From NCBI GenBank assembly GCA_963942565.1, contig OZ012700.1, positions 25,817,718 through 25,881,717 on the forward strand: 64,000 nucleotides of DNA, read 5' to 3'. Positions 47,846-61,463 of this stretch are shown piece by piece. Numbering within the stretch: the first letter of the stretch is position 1; each line of letters begins with the position of its first letter. Below the pieces are notes generated by a model that was given only the letters and a program-made list of their open reading frames with translations, was not told the DNA's origin and did no database searches. The stretch is from Maea johnstoni (taxonomy: Eukaryota > Annelida > Polychaeta > Spionida > Magelonidae). The translations under genes and the position numbers were made by a program.

Positions 47846-48404
47846 ATGGGGCGGCCACGCAAAACATCGAGGAAAGACGCTCCTAAAGCTGCAAACTTGA
47901 AGAAGAAACTGGTCGTCGAGGTAGATAAGGTTCAGGACAGTCCTCAACCAAAGGATGGGCACCTATCAACCGCCGAAACGTCCTCCAAGCCGGGTGAGAC
48001 CCACTTCAAGAAGAGGATACTCACCAAGGCACAGATGAAGGCATACCCCAAAGCAGACTCCCCATCCCCTGAGGCTTCGGAGCCAGATTCTGAGGATGAT
48101 GAAGAGGAGGGAGGACCACAAGGGGCCATTGAGGAGGAGCCGGTCAGTCCAGCTGGGCCATCGCCACCTCCCGAAAGTATGCATCAAGAGCCGGAGAGAC
48201 CGAAACCTACAGATGCAGGGAAGAAGAGTAGAGGGCGCCACATCCAGACCTACACCTTCAGTGATGAGCAGGAGGCAGAGTTGGCAGAATGGTTTGGGGG
48301 CCAGCCCATGTTCTACAACCGGAAGCTGAAGTTATACAAGGATTCGGCGAAGAAGGAGAGAGTTATGGGAGACAAGGCTGCATCCTTGGACCCCCCAGCT
48401 ACAT
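47846..48404 (+). CDS. Harbinger DNA-binding protein exon 1
   Basis: 186 codons plus one base; donor GTAAGT after CCAGCTACAT. Includes the AT hook and the first half of the MADF-like domain. Confidence 0.82.
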
Positions 48405-50212
48405 GTAAGTACAAAGTTGATAAATAATAATAATAACAATGTGCAACATGTATCTCCTAAGTCTGATAAGGGTAGTAATAATTAAATATAATCCATCGGT
48501 TTCATATTGGTATGTCCTCATTTGCAATAATAAAATATATACTGGAAATGTGTGTACCTACATTTGACCTTCATATATTGCTTCCTATTTTGTGTAATCA
48601 ATTCTTGGCTTTATCTATGCATATTGTAATGTGTAATCATTCCCATGTACTAACTACACTTTATGTTGCAGAATAAAGTTCTAAAATAGTTTCAATTTCT
48701 TCTGTTTACAGGTTTATAATAGATGGAGCAAAAGCAGTGTAAATTTGAATATTATATATATTAAATCCTTGTCAAATGCTTATGTAATATTTTATTTATT
48801 TTCAGACAACCAGCTGAAGATGTTCTTTGACTCGATGCGGACACGCTTCGGCCGATTGACCAACTCAGGGAAGTCAGGGCAAGGTTCTAAGGAACTTACG
48901 GAGAGGGACCAGTTTGTCCTAGACAACTTCAGCTTCCTCAAGGACCACATCAGGAGGTGCCCAACTCGCTCAAACACCAAAGTGGTAAGCATTATAAAAT
49001 CTAAATCTATATTGTATAGTCATGAAAGAAAAAATAAACCAACAAACACTAGATCAATTGTAGGATTTCATTTATTTATATATTGTCTTCACTGTTATAT
49101 ACATCATGAAATCTAAAATTCTAAGTCTGTATTGATTGTCGCAATGTCTAGTATAGTGAACATTTAGATCCATTCCGAGTTCTTGATTGTCATCATCTAT
49201 TGTTTGCTGTTGCTTGATTGCCATCACCTCCATTCCATTCACCTCCTATTGTGGGAGCTGCAACAAATGAAAATGAAATTTTGTCATTTATTTGAACATG
49301 TATTTTATTCATATATTTTCAGTATGATCCTCCCAAGACCACAGGCGGTATCGATGAGGAGGTGGATGCTAGTGAGGTGCCGTCGGATGCCGAATCCACA
49401 CAGCCACAGAGCAGTTCAACTCCGACATCTACAGGTCCACAGAAGGCAGGCCCTAAGAGGAAGCGCAGCCTTAACACGAGTGGCGAGACAGACACTCAGG
49501 AAACCGAACTACTCAACAAGGTAATTATAAACATAAAAATGAATGTTGTATTAAGAAATGCCTACCAATTTCATTTCAGGTGAAAGGTTATCGATAATAA
49601 TCTTATTCTAATTTATTCCTTTTTTTAGGTTACCTAAGGAAATGACATATATAACACACTATTTCTTCCCTTTCCTTTACAGATGCATTCACTGGAAATC
49701 AAGGTTATTGATATGTTTTCATATAGTTTATACATTTCAATTATGTATTTCAGCTCCTCAGGCGTGCCGACCAGGCGACAGCTGCCGTCGAGGTGACCGC
49801 CCCATCGAAGACCCCTCACGAGGAAACTGTGCACCAGTACTGTTCGTACATTGAAACACTGTGCAAGCACATCTCACCGGAGTTGTGGCTGGACTACTCC
49901 TTAGAGTCACAGCAACTGATCAACAGTTACATCTCGCGCTCAAGGAATCCCCCTGCACAGCGCCCATTCGAGCACTATCATCACCATCTGCAGCAACCAA
50001 GAGCTTTTCGACCAACCTCCCAGGACTCTGTTGGGCGGACATACACGCCACTGTGCCCCATGCCCAGCACTTCCAGCTCAGCATCATACAGACATCACGG
50101 AGATATTCCACCCGGTCCTTCACCACCATTTGCACAACCTGTGCCATTAGCTGCACCCACTGTCACTGAGCCAGAAGACTTTGGTAGGAATATAGCATCA
50201 TTGTTTGAGTAG
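47846..50212 (+). CDS. Harbinger DNA-binding partner protein (AT-hook, MADF/Myb-like)
   Basis: In Harbinger elements the second protein binds transposon DNA and helps bring the transposase to the nucleus and the ends. Exons 47846-48404, 48806-48984, 49323-49520 and 49754-50212 join in frame to 464 residues; a possible 21-base exon at 49683-49703 would make it 471. The start MGRPRKTSRK begins with an AT-hook-like GRPRK. An acidic, proline-rich linker (PDSEDDEEEGG) follows. A MADF/trihelix-like domain spans the exon 1/2 join (EAELAEWFGGQPMFYNRK, then MFFDSMRTRFGRLT and ERDQFVLDNFSFLKDHIRR). KAGPKRKRS looks like a nuclear localisation signal. The C-terminal part is low-complexity, His/Pro/Ser-rich. 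An upstream in-frame ATG at 47732 lies in subterminal repeat sequence and is less likely. Confidence 0.85.
48806..48984 (+). CDS. Harbinger DNA-binding protein exon 2
   Basis: Second half of the MADF-like domain (QLKMFFDSMRTRFGRLTNSG). Acceptor TTATTTTCAG, donor GTAAGC. Confidence 0.82.
49323..49520 (+). CDS. Harbinger DNA-binding protein exon 3
   Basis: 66 codons, acidic then Ser/Thr/Pro-rich, with KAGPKRKRS. Acceptor TATTTTCAG, donor GTAATT. Confidence 0.78.
49754..50212 (+). CDS. Harbinger DNA-binding protein last exon
   Basis: 153 codons including TAG. Begins LLRRADQATAAVEVTAPSK; a conserved-looking HEETVHQYCSYIETLCKHIS helix is followed by a Pro/His-rich tail. AATAAA follows near 50436. 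Confidence 0.8.
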   Translation, partial: LLRRADQATAAVEVTAPSKTPHEETVHQYCSYIETLCKHISPELWLDYSLESQQLINSYISRSRNPPAQRPFEHYHHHLQQPRAFRPTSQDSVGRTYTPLCPMPSTSSSASYRHHGDIPPGPSPPFAQPVPLAAPTVTEPEDFGRNIASLFE

Positions 50213-50598
50213 TGCTTGGCCATATTGGCAAGTTGTTAACAGAAGTGCCTTAGAACTGATATATTTTGTTTGTTGAAATGTTGTGATGACCATGTTTTTG
50301 TACATATTTTAAAGTTTATTGTTCCCACAATCATGGGATGTTCTTCGGAATAATTCGGGTGCCATAATTATGTTTATCTTTTGGATGGTGAATTTATTGC
50401 ACAAATGTGCATATGTAACTACAGTTGTTGATTGTAATAAACACCATTCACCACTGACATACAGTAATACTTGCTTCTGTTCATTTTTTCCTAGAAATGT
50501 ACAATAAATAATTATTTAGTATGTGAAACCTACTATGTATTATTTAATGTGCATTTCTATATGTCCCCAATAATAAATAATTATGAAACAACCTTACC

Positions 50599-50908
50599 TT
50601 ATATCATGTCCTCCTGCCAGGGAACACTGCCAGCAGGTGAGTTGTAGTAGGACATCAGGTAGTTGCGTTGATGCTTCCCAGCGGCGCTCATAGTGTTCCT
50701 ACCCATAGCCTGTAGACCGACCATAGCCTCATTGTCTCTCCATGTTCCAGCGATGACTTGGTGTGTTTGGGGGTCCTCAATGTCCGGTCCACATCCGCCA
50801 ATGTTTGGGTATCGGGTGAGCATCAGATTATGCAGGATGCAGCAAACCATGACCATTCCCTCCACACGTTCTGGCATCGGCATCATCGATGTGAGGAGAC
50901 ATCGGAAT
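50599..50908 (-). CDS. Harbinger transposase exon 2
   Basis: Continues RFRCLLTSMMPMPERVEGMV then CCILHNLMLTRYPNI, a typical Harbinger C-terminal segment (CxLHN), to a stop at 50599. Confidence 0.88.
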
Positions 50909-52050
50909 CTGAAAATTTTAGATATAGCATAATCTTTAAAAAGCTTTTAAATACAACATTAGTTCAAAACAATTATATGTCTTCTGCACCAAAGATGTTT
51001 GCATACATCATAATCTGAAAAAGAAAGAGAAGTGTTATTTCATTACATACAACATTCATACTATTTATCAAATAGTTACCTGTGAGACAGGATCCCGAAG
51101 GCATTCTCTACCACTCTGCGGGCCCTGGACAGACGGTAGTTGAAGATTCGCTTGGAGTTGCTGAGGCCGTGATGAGGGAACGGCTTCATCAGCCAGGTCC
51201 TGAGCCCAAAGGCATCATCTCCGACGAATGCATATGGAATGGGCTGATCGTCATTCGGAAGTGATGTTGGAGGTGGGATTCCTGCTCTTCCTCCTTCAAC
51301 GGCCTTGCATAAGCCTGTCTCTCTAAATACTCCCCCGTCCGAGCAGATACCATTCGCCCCGATGTCGACATAGATGAACTTGTAGTTGGCGTCAACTACC
51401 GCCATAAGCACAATGGAGTGGAACCCCTTATAATTGTAGTAGAATGTTCCACTGTTACCAGGGCATCGTATTGCCACATGTTTGCCGTCAACTGCACCGA
51501 GGCAGTTGTGAAAATTCCATCTTCTTGAGAATCCCTCAGCCACTTCCTCCCAAGCCGCAGCGGTCATCGGCGACTGTAGACACTCCTCCATGTATGCCTC
51601 AATGATAGCCTGGCAGGTGGTGGGGATGAAGTTGCAGATGGTATTAACTGCAACCCTGAAACCATATTGCAGGCTCTTGTATGAGTCACCTGTTGCCAGG
51701 TACCGAAGCGTTATGGCAATCTTCAGGCCAGGATCGAGTGCCTTACGCCAGAAGGTGTCCTTTTTCTCTATAAGAGGCCCGACCCTCTCCACCATCTCAT
51801 GGAACAGCTCTGGGGGGATACGCAGGAAGTTCTTGAATCCTCGGATATCCTCCCTATTTAACTCCTGGAGTAGATGCTCGTACTGTCCAAAGATAGGCCT
51901 CCTCAGCAACCATGGCTTGACCCAACAGGTCTTCCGTCCTCTTCCTCTTCTCTGCCTCCTTCTATTGGCTCGCCGGACATACACTACAGCAATAGCTGCA
52001 AGGAGATTGATTTCTTCTGCTAGCAAAAGACGTTGTTGCACAGGATCCAT
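50599..52050 (-). CDS. PIF/Harbinger DDE transposase, two exons
   Basis: Cuts and joins transposon ends. Exons 52050-51080 and 50908-50599 join in frame to 426 residues with GT-AG sites (GTAACT; TTTTCAG). A basic N-terminal stretch RRANRRRQRRGRGRK (27-41) may serve as a nuclear signal. A helix-turn-helix-like segment precedes the DDE fold. Catalytic-core signatures: CLGAVDGKHVAIRCP (183-197, Asp188), VVDANYKFIYVDIGANG (218-234), YAFVGDDAFGLRTWLMKP (273-290, Asp279) and RRVVENAFGILSHRF (311-325, Glu315); Asp279 to Glu315 have 35 residues between them. The ATG at 52050 was chosen over the longer frame to 52203, which reads into the inverted end region. Confidence 0.92.
51080..52050 (-). CDS. 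Harbinger transposase exon 1
   Basis: 323 codons plus two bases, containing all candidate catalytic acids. Donor GTAACT at 51079. Confidence 0.9.
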
Positions 52051-52506
52051 TTTCTTCTTCTCCTTCAAAAAATGAGGCTCCCCACCCCCCTTATATACTG
52101 GCCGGGAAAGGGCAACCCTGAATTTAGACATGTAGGCCACGTATTTAAGTCGTATAGCAAGCGTATGAGTAGCGTATGATAGTCGGGGTATACGTATGAG
52201 CATCGTATAACGGTCTTCCTAAATACAACTACATGCGGGATAAGTCTTGAATGAACGTATACATGTCCAATAACAGTCGTGACTCTATCGCCGTCAATCG
52301 CCGACCATCGTATGGCAATCGTATGGTGGTCGATTAACAGTCCTCTTTAAAAAAAAAACTGAAAAATTTGCATAAAAGCGTGCTAGAAACGTATAGCTCG
52401 GTCTATTCGCTAGATCGGCATGGTCGTGGCGGAAGTCGTGAATGTGAGAATGGGGCTTTACTCGGGGAACTTTTCCTTCAGATGCATGTGATCCTGTAGC
52501 AGGTGC

Positions 52507-52718
52507 TTAACCCGCATACTGCTGGTGGCTAATTTTGCCAATACAAAACAATGCAAAAAAGCTGAATAATAATTGAAAACCTGGCAAAAGGGTACTCATC
52601 TGAGAGTACTCAACAATAGCTGTCTCATGAACACCAACATGACAGGTTTAGATCATTATCAAAAATCTTTGCCTCCTTGTGATTAGGACAATAGTAGTAT
52701 TAGCATTGGAAGTGTTAA
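52507..52718. mobile_element. TTAA-flanked MITE, family A
   Basis: Left TTAACCCGCATACTGCTGG; right AGCATTGGAAGTGTTAA. Lies 47 bp beyond the Harbinger right target duplication. Confidence 0.78.
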
Positions 52719-52974
52719 ATAACTCCTGAAAAAAACTTAGGTCGCACAGATATGAACATAATCAGGTCATATTTGGCCGAAGGTTACAGGCATGAATGGG
52801 TTAAATGATGCGAGAAGTGGCAAACACAGGAAGGTTGACATACAGCTCTGCTCACAGTTAGTACAGCTTGCTGAAACACCCATTTTACCTGCAAGGTGTT
52901 CTGGAGCAAGCAGCGTTAAAAGCCACTATGCAGGTAAGATCAAATTTTAGACAATGCTGAACCTCTCCTTTCTC

Positions 52975-53167
52975 AGACCAGAATATCTGACTCTACACTT
53001 GATGTTGATTTTCTATGTTAAGACTAAGTTTGGCTATTTGGACGTTTATTAAATATTTTCAGGATCTTGCCAACGAGATCTTGAAAATATCCTCGAGATC
53101 CTCCAAAATAGCCAAAATTAACATAGAAAATCTACATCTAGGCACTGTAGAGTCAGATATTTCGGTC
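52975..53167. repeat. fold-back element, 193 bp
   Basis: AGACCAGAATATCTGACTCT at the left pairs with AGAGTCAGATATTTCGGTCT at the right; inner arms ATTTTCTATGTTAA and GGCTATTTGG pair with TTAACATAGAAAAT and CCAAAATAGCC. Likely a MITE; target duplication not clear. Confidence 0.8.
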
Positions 53168-54046
53168 TACTCCTCTGTGGACACCTTTTGTACCATGGAG
53201 TTACTCATTTTAATATAAGGGTGGTAGTACTAAGTAATTATGAGGTTTATCATTTCTAACTATACCGTGTACACTATAGTAGGTTCATTATCAGGGGGTT
53301 TCAGTAGAGTAGATATGAAATACTAAAGTTACTTTAGGAATGTGTCAACTGTATTGACTTTGTCAATGGATAGAACGTATACACGTTCAGTAATGACTGG
53401 CTAAAATCCTAAAACGTACTGGGGCTAGTAAAAAGATGTTCAGTAATACCTCCGTCATACCAGAGACTCGGAGTTGTATTAATCTCTAGAATAATATATG
53501 AGTACTGTACATCCAAATCGTCAAAGTGTCGGTCACATTACACAGTCATAGCTCGTGAGGAAAACAGCGGAGATGGTGAGTGTGGTGGCCGAGGGCGGAG
53601 GTCTACTCTCTTTCTTGCACAGATGTTGACGAATGTATTGGTATTTAATATGGTTTCATGCGTGCTGGTTTTAGGGTCATCGCGAGTCCTCTCTTTCCTA
53701 CATTCCAAACTACTGACTGCACATTAGCGAACACTAACACTGGCAATATATTTAGTCATATCCGAAATATAATATTTATTTAAATAAAACTTTTTCATGA
53801 ATAAGCTCCCCAGGGTTTTTCTAATTCTGATCAGAATAAAACATGGACTATTTAAAGCACATTTAAGAATTTTGTTGACTTACGAATCTTTTTATAACAC
53901 GTGTTGTCAATAAATGAAAAAGTATTTTCCACACATATATTTTGTATTCGTCTACTACCTTTTAATTCATCTAATACCCTTTTGGCTACCTAGGAGACAT
54001 ACACACCTAGTCATGAAGTGCCTGGCCAAATAATGCCTTTTTTGTG
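53168..54046. other. intergenic, no feature recognised
   Basis: No exon, RNA or repeat could be supported. Confidence 0.4.
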
Positions 54047-54277
54047 TTAACCCATTCACACTCAAGAGTTCCTCTAGAAGTATCGTCTGCTACTTTCATA
54101 CTTTTGGAAATAATTAGGGAATAAAGCGAAAGTTGGCGAGATATTTCAAGGAGAGTTGTTGTTTATCTTCTGATCAACAATTCTCCTTCAAATGTTTTCA
54201 AAAAAATACTCTTGTAAGGAAAATATTTCCAAAATCGTCAGGCCTCTTTTGGCCGCTCTGAGTGTAAATGGGTTAAT
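54047..54277. mobile_element. TTAA-flanked MITE, family B, best copy
   Basis: Ends TTAACCCATTCACACTCAAGAG and CTCTGAGTGTAAATGGGTTAA with intact TTAA sites; 223 bp between them. Defines family B ends. Confidence 0.85.
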
Positions 54278-54917
54278 AAAGTAAGGTTAACAGTTCAGTG
54301 ACAGGTTAATATACAGCGTATGTTGCCAATACGCAAGCTAAAAGACCCCGTAGTTGGCGCCACTTTACTAGAAAATTAACACAGGCATTCACCGCGAATT
54401 TAAAATAACTTTTAGAAAGGGCCTGCTCGAAATTGAAATACTATTTTTGCAAGGTTTGGAAAAATGTTAACGTTCGAAGTAAATGAGCACACGCGTCCTT
54501 AATTAACATCGTGTTTCATGATCAGTACCTCCCTGCCAATGGACTAGTGTACACGAGTGTTTGTCATTTCAAGTAGCATATATTGAGCATTTCAAGTATC
54601 GCCTAGTTTTAAGAAAAAAAACTGAACGCTAGTGAGTAATCTAATAATATGCCTCGAAGTGTTTAACAAACAAACACCGAGTTCAATGCCAATGTTGACG
54701 AAGTAGTTGATGCGCGTTACGTTAGGCGAGCTGCCGTAAACCCCTAAGTATCGTCATTTAACAGAAGTGCATTCAGTGGGATTTAAAAGCCTTTGAAAAA
54801 ACTGTTTCCCATGACCCACATGTGCACCCTTGAACTGTATAAACATGCGGCACCATTTTGCCTTATATTTAGTCAACGACAACCATGCTATTCCTATGGT
54901 ATGTGGCAAACTTAATA
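54278..54917. other. intergenic, no feature recognised
   Basis: No coding or repeat signal found up to the TA tract. Confidence 0.35.
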
Positions 54918-55325
<408 letters not shown>

Positions 55326-55746
55326 TCTGTAATACTTCAGTCTCTTTCTAGATTAAATATGACAGATAAAACATTAAGACCTAGTTCGTACGCAAGGATA
55401 GAGCTGCTTTGAACTTGAGACTTTGATGGTGCTGGTGTGACAGCAGAAAATATAGATTATATAGTATATATTTTCGCGAAAGAAAAAGCTAGAAAAGATT
55501 AAAGTAAAAATGAAAATATTATACTGTAATGATAATCTGATTATGATATCAATCTTAGGTAAAATAATTCTTCAGTAAAATATTCGTTCATTAAAAAATG
55601 TTTCGTAATAGAAGCGTTTAAGTGATTCTTTTTTAGGGGAACTATTTTGCTAAACGTAAAATCTTACTGAACAAAACATTTAACGTGATGATTTTTTTCA
55701 TCGAACAAAAAAAAGAATACTGAATTTGGAATTTCGTTTTTCGTCA

Positions 55747-55935
55747 CATTTGTGCCAATTATGGCTAATTCGTTACTAGCCAGTTGTAAGTGTTGGAGGA
55801 AACCGGAATACCCAACGAAAACCACCGCCTAGCTCCAAGTCACTGGCACCTTTCTCACATGCCCAGGCCGGGATTCGAAGCCAGGCAGTGGTGAGAGACA
55901 ACGTGCAGTCAATGGCAGGATACTGAACGAAAAAT
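55747..55935 (-). repeat. tRNA-derived SINE fragment
   Basis: On the minus strand CTGGCTTCGAATCCCGG is a strong polymerase III B box. The body then reads ATGTGAGAAAGGTGCC, AGTGACTTGGAGC and TATTCCGGTTTCCTCC, shared with 3795-3925 and 8812-8930. No clear A box remains. Confidence 0.65.
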
Positions 55936-56392
55936 TAAATTTCGGTCTCTACTATAAAAGAAATCTTACTGAATGGAAAAATCTGATTTCAAAGTATATT
56001 TTCCTGAGTAATTTCTGACCTTTGAGCTTGCTTTACAATTGGGAAGTATCTTGATAACGAAGCACTATTTTGGGGGAAATTGCTTAATGCAATGATTGCA
56101 TTCAAGGGGCGAATGGTTTAGCCCTTTCCTGTCTCAAGTTCAACTGCGCGAATACTCGGACAACTTTGGTAATACCACTTCTAGAGTAATATTTTCATAT
56201 GTTAGACGACGGATTCTATTTAACAGGAACAACAACTTTCAGTCAAATACTTTTCAAGATATTGTTTTGTTGTCAAGATAGTTCCATTTGTGTGACCATG
56301 TGTATGGACAAGAGTTGAGAAACATGAAATATGATCCATTTCCATCCCAGGGCACACGTGTTTGGGTGTCCTCCCCTCCTGAGGGCTCCATA

Positions 56393-56592
56393 NNNNNNNN
56401 NNNNNNNNNNNNNNNNNNNNNNNNNNNNNNNNNNNNNNNNNNNNNNNNNNNNNNNNNNNNNNNNNNNNNNNNNNNNNNNNNNNNNNNNNNNNNNNNNNNN
56501 NNNNNNNNNNNNNNNNNNNNNNNNNNNNNNNNNNNNNNNNNNNNNNNNNNNNNNNNNNNNNNNNNNNNNNNNNNNNNNNNNNNNNNNNNNNN
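56393..56592. other. assembly gap (200 N)
   Basis: Exactly 200 N, probably a placeholder of unknown true size. It adjoins the left arm of a large inverted repeat, a common cause of assembly breaks. Confidence 0.98.
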
Positions 56593-57592
56593 GAAGATCA
56601 GGATAGACTGCTGTTGGGCCTTAACCTACTGGGGCTTGTCAACATGGTAGCCCAGTTGCCTGGGACTATTGAATTTTACCAAAATCTGCTTTAAATCTAA
56701 ATTATAGTGTCAGAACTCAAGTAATTTTGAGAAAGTGACCCTACGTGCAATATCAGACCTCTTTTGTGACATGATGCTGTTTTCCTGTTGTTTGCATTCT
56801 TCTTGTTTAATGATTTTGTTCACTGCACATATGTGAGGGAGCCCCATCCATTATCAGAAGGAAAGCATAGGACATTTTTGTGCCCCATAGGACAGGTTTT
56901 GTGCCATAAATCGTAACTGTAACTCACAAAGACCAACACACCTTGTTGACAGGGAGCATTCAAACCATAATACCTGATTATCAAACACACCCAAAAGTTC
57001 CTCCAATATGCCTGAATGGGCACAAAAATGAACACACGTATCCCCAGCTCCCCCTCCTATACTAGCTGTTTGAGGTGAACAAACAGCCTTTAGGTTGGCA
57101 TGAAGCATTCAAACTACATTGTCTGAATATCAAGCTTTATCAGAAGTTGTCCTCAACACATATCCTATCCTTCTCTGTTTTCCTCAACCCTGAGAGGTGT
57201 GACACCTACATATCTATTCCAATCTACTACCAACAGCCCTAAAAGCTGCGTACATGTACCTCAAGAGTCAGTCAAACCATTATCCATATCCCTAATCAGC
57301 TGGGTACCTTTATCTCATCTGAGCCATTGAGTGGAACCCTTAAAAGTAAGTGTCATTAGCTCATCCCTGCTATACCTGATAGTATGGTTTTCAGGTAACA
57401 AGCCCATTAAGCTTGAGGGTATAAGGTAGGATGGTATACAACTACAAAGCCTATTGTTGTATAGGGTAGTAGCAAGGATAAGATGTCCTAAATGAACTAC
57501 TTTAGCTATGAGATATAGTTACCTAGCTATTAATGTTATGATATGAGATATAATTACTTATCCTGTAAGGCTTGAGGGTAATAGCTGGTATG
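56593..57592. repeat. large inverted repeat, left arm
   Basis: Begins GAAGATCAGGATAGACTGCT, the exact complement of sequence ending at 60061. Further matches in order: the CCTGGGACTATTGAATTTTA block, the AACCATAATACCTGATTATC block, and the GGTAGGATGGTATACAACTA block. The arm probably continues into the gap. Confidence 0.9.
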
Positions 57593-59025
<1,433 letters not shown>

Positions 59026-59029
59026 CTTT

Positions 59030-60062
59030 ATTCTCATACCAGCTATTACCCTCAAGCCTTACAGGTAGGTAACTATATCTCATACCATAACACTAATAGC
59101 TAGGTAACTGTATCTCATTGCTAAATTTGCTCATTTAGGATATCTAATCCTTGCTACTACCCTATACAACAATAGGCTTTGTAGTTGTATACCATCCTAC
59201 CTTATAGCCTCAAACTCAAGATTTGGTACCTGAAACCCATACCAACAGATCTAGCAGGGATGAGGTAATGATAATTACTTTTTAGGATTCCGGTCAATGA
59301 CTAGGATGAGCTAAAGGTACCAAGCTGATTAGGGATATGGATAATGGTTCGAATGAGGCATATGTACCCAGCTTTTAAGGATTGGTGGTATTAGATTGGA
59401 TTATATACAGGTATCACACGTCTTAGTAGGGTTAACCCTGGAAAAGAGAGAAGGGATAAGATACAGGTATCCATCTTTATGCTTCTTAGGAGGGTTGTGT
59501 CGAGTTCAATTTTTGGTACAGCTTGATATTCAGACAATGCAGTTTGAATGCTTCACTCCAACATAAAGGCTTTTTGTTCACCTCAAATAACTAGAAGGGG
59601 GGTAGGGGGGGGGGGATACAGGTGTCCATTGTTGTCTATTCGACATATTAGAGGAACTATTGAGTGTGTTTGATAATCAGGTATTATGGTTTGAATGCTC
59701 CCTGTCAACAATTTGTGTTGGTCTTTGTGAGTTACAGTTACGATTTATGGCACAAAACTGTCCTATAGGGCACAAAAATGTCCTATGCTTTCCTTCTGAT
59801 AATGGATGGGGCTCCCTCACATATGTCCAGTGGTCAAAATCATTAAACAAGAAGAATGCAAACAACAGGAAAACAGCATCATGTCACAAAAGAGGTCTGA
59901 TATTGCACATAGGGTCACTTTCTCAAAATTACTTGAGTTCTGACACTATAATTTAGATTTAAAGCAGATTTTGGTAAAATTCAATAGTCCCAGGCAACTG
60001 GGCTACCAGGTTGATAAGCCCCAGTAGGTTAAGGCCCAACAGCAGTCTATCCTGATCTTCTG
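59030..60062. repeat. large inverted repeat, right arm
   Basis: Complement of 56593-57592 with scattered differences. At 60300-60390 a more diverged copy of its outer block (GGTAAAATTTGGTTGTCCC, GGCAACTGGGC) follows in the same orientation. Confidence 0.9.
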
Positions 60063-61036
60063 ACCATGTTAAAACCAAACACCGGCATTGACTTACTACC
60101 ATTATTGTATTATAACCAATTTCGAGACCTTTGGCCTTCTAAATTACCTTCTAAATAGGGTTGAACTGAAATAAAACAATTGATAAGTATCCAGCTATGA
60201 CTATTTTCAACTATAGAACACCTACAGTCTCACATAATAGCTTTAAACACCTTTTCAGTAGTCATATTGTTATTCAAACTCTGATTTCTAGCCTAAAACT
60301 GGATTTTTAGCAAATTTTGGTAAAATTTGGTTGTCCCGGGCAACTGGGCAATCCATTTTTTTCAGCCCAATCAGTCTTTGTCATGTTCAAACTATTTCCA
60401 GTACCAAACATGTGTTAAAGGAACATCTTGGATTTTTAAAAATATTTTTTAGTATTTTATGCTATTTTTCGGTTATTTTTTCAACATATGGGTAGGGGAA
60501 AAGAAAGTCCTGTAAAATCACGCTCGAACAACCAATGGAGCTCATCTTTGTTTTATTATGCAGATAAGAGGTTGCTCGTAATTTAGGTATATAATATGGG
60601 GTGGTTTTGTACTCATTTGACTACTAAAAACTTAAAGTTTGTGAAAATTTTCAAAAAAACTGCAAAAAAATGGCATTTTTTAAGACGTTTTTGAATTTTT
60701 TTCCATGGATAGTAATACAGTGCTTCTGAAAGGTATTTGGTAATTGTTCCTGTTGATCACTTGACCAGCACAACAAATTTGGAGTATCCCAGATAATTGC
60801 AAGTGTCCATACCACCCCCACTTAGAAAATGTCACCCCCACCCCTAAAATGAGGTAGGTACCGACCTTCAATTGGCCCTCCAGGGCAAACGCACCCGCGA
60901 TATAAGTGCAGACAAGCTGATCTGAACAGCTGAGGGTATAAGGTTTTTGGAAATATAGGTCTCCGAAATTCCCCAGGGGGGGGGAGGGTTTCGAACGTCA
61001 GCTCACGGACTAATAGATATAGATATATATATAGAT
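60063..61036. other. intergenic, diverged arm copy then no feature
   Basis: 60300-60390 is a decayed copy of the inverted-repeat outer block. 60400-61030 shows no coding or known repeat signal. Confidence 0.4.
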
Positions 61037-61463
61037 TAGAGCTGCACTCACCACTCACGAACTCGAGTGGCTCGAGCCATGGGGCAAACTCGCCGAGCTC
61101 GAGCTGAAATCTTCAAATCGTGAGCTCGTCTATGTTGGGAAGACAAACGTAACAGACAGCACCTAACACACATTATTAACATGTATAACTGCTTATCACT
61201 GTCATGTCTTCTTTACAATCTCCAATGTATACATTCAAGCGGAGTTGAGTGTTATACTGACCTTTGTACCTCATCAACACGTTTTAAGATTAAATAAACA
61301 TGGCAATGTTAATAAGTTTCCGCCAATGAATATTCATGTCTTAATAGCTGGGCTGGAAAATAAGTATTTCTTTGGAAAATTGGAACGTCTGTGAGCTCAT
61401 GAGCTCACGAGTCAAAAGGGTGGTGAGCTCATGAGTTGATCTCCCTCCGTGAGTGCAGCTCTA
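61037..61463. mobile_element. hAT-like MITE, TAGAGCTGCACTCAC ends
   Basis: Inverted ends TAGAGCTGCACTCAC and GTGAGTGCAGCTCTA with perfect 8-bp duplication ATATAGAT (61029-61036, 61464-61471). The interior is rich in GAGCTC/CTCGAG words. 427 bp, no transposase frame. Confidence 0.92.

Larger units (their letters stand above)
47366..52457. mobile_element. complete PIF/Harbinger transposon, two genes
   Basis: Inverted ends AGCCCCATTCTCACATTCAG and TGAATGTGAGAATGGGGCT, flanked by TTA on both sides (47363-47365, 52458-52460). It encodes a DDE transposase (minus strand) and an AT-hook/MADF-like DNA-binding protein (plus strand), the two-protein set typical of Harbinger. The genes face each other, ending about 390 bp apart. 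Both reading frames look uninterrupted with good splice sites, so it may be recent. Subterminal regions carry many CGTAT words on both strands. Confidence 0.93.

Noticed and set aside
49683-49703. 21-base extra exon in the Harbinger partner gene
   Set aside because: Splice sites and frame would allow it (MHSLEIK), but the gene also joins in frame without it, so it was left out of the main model.
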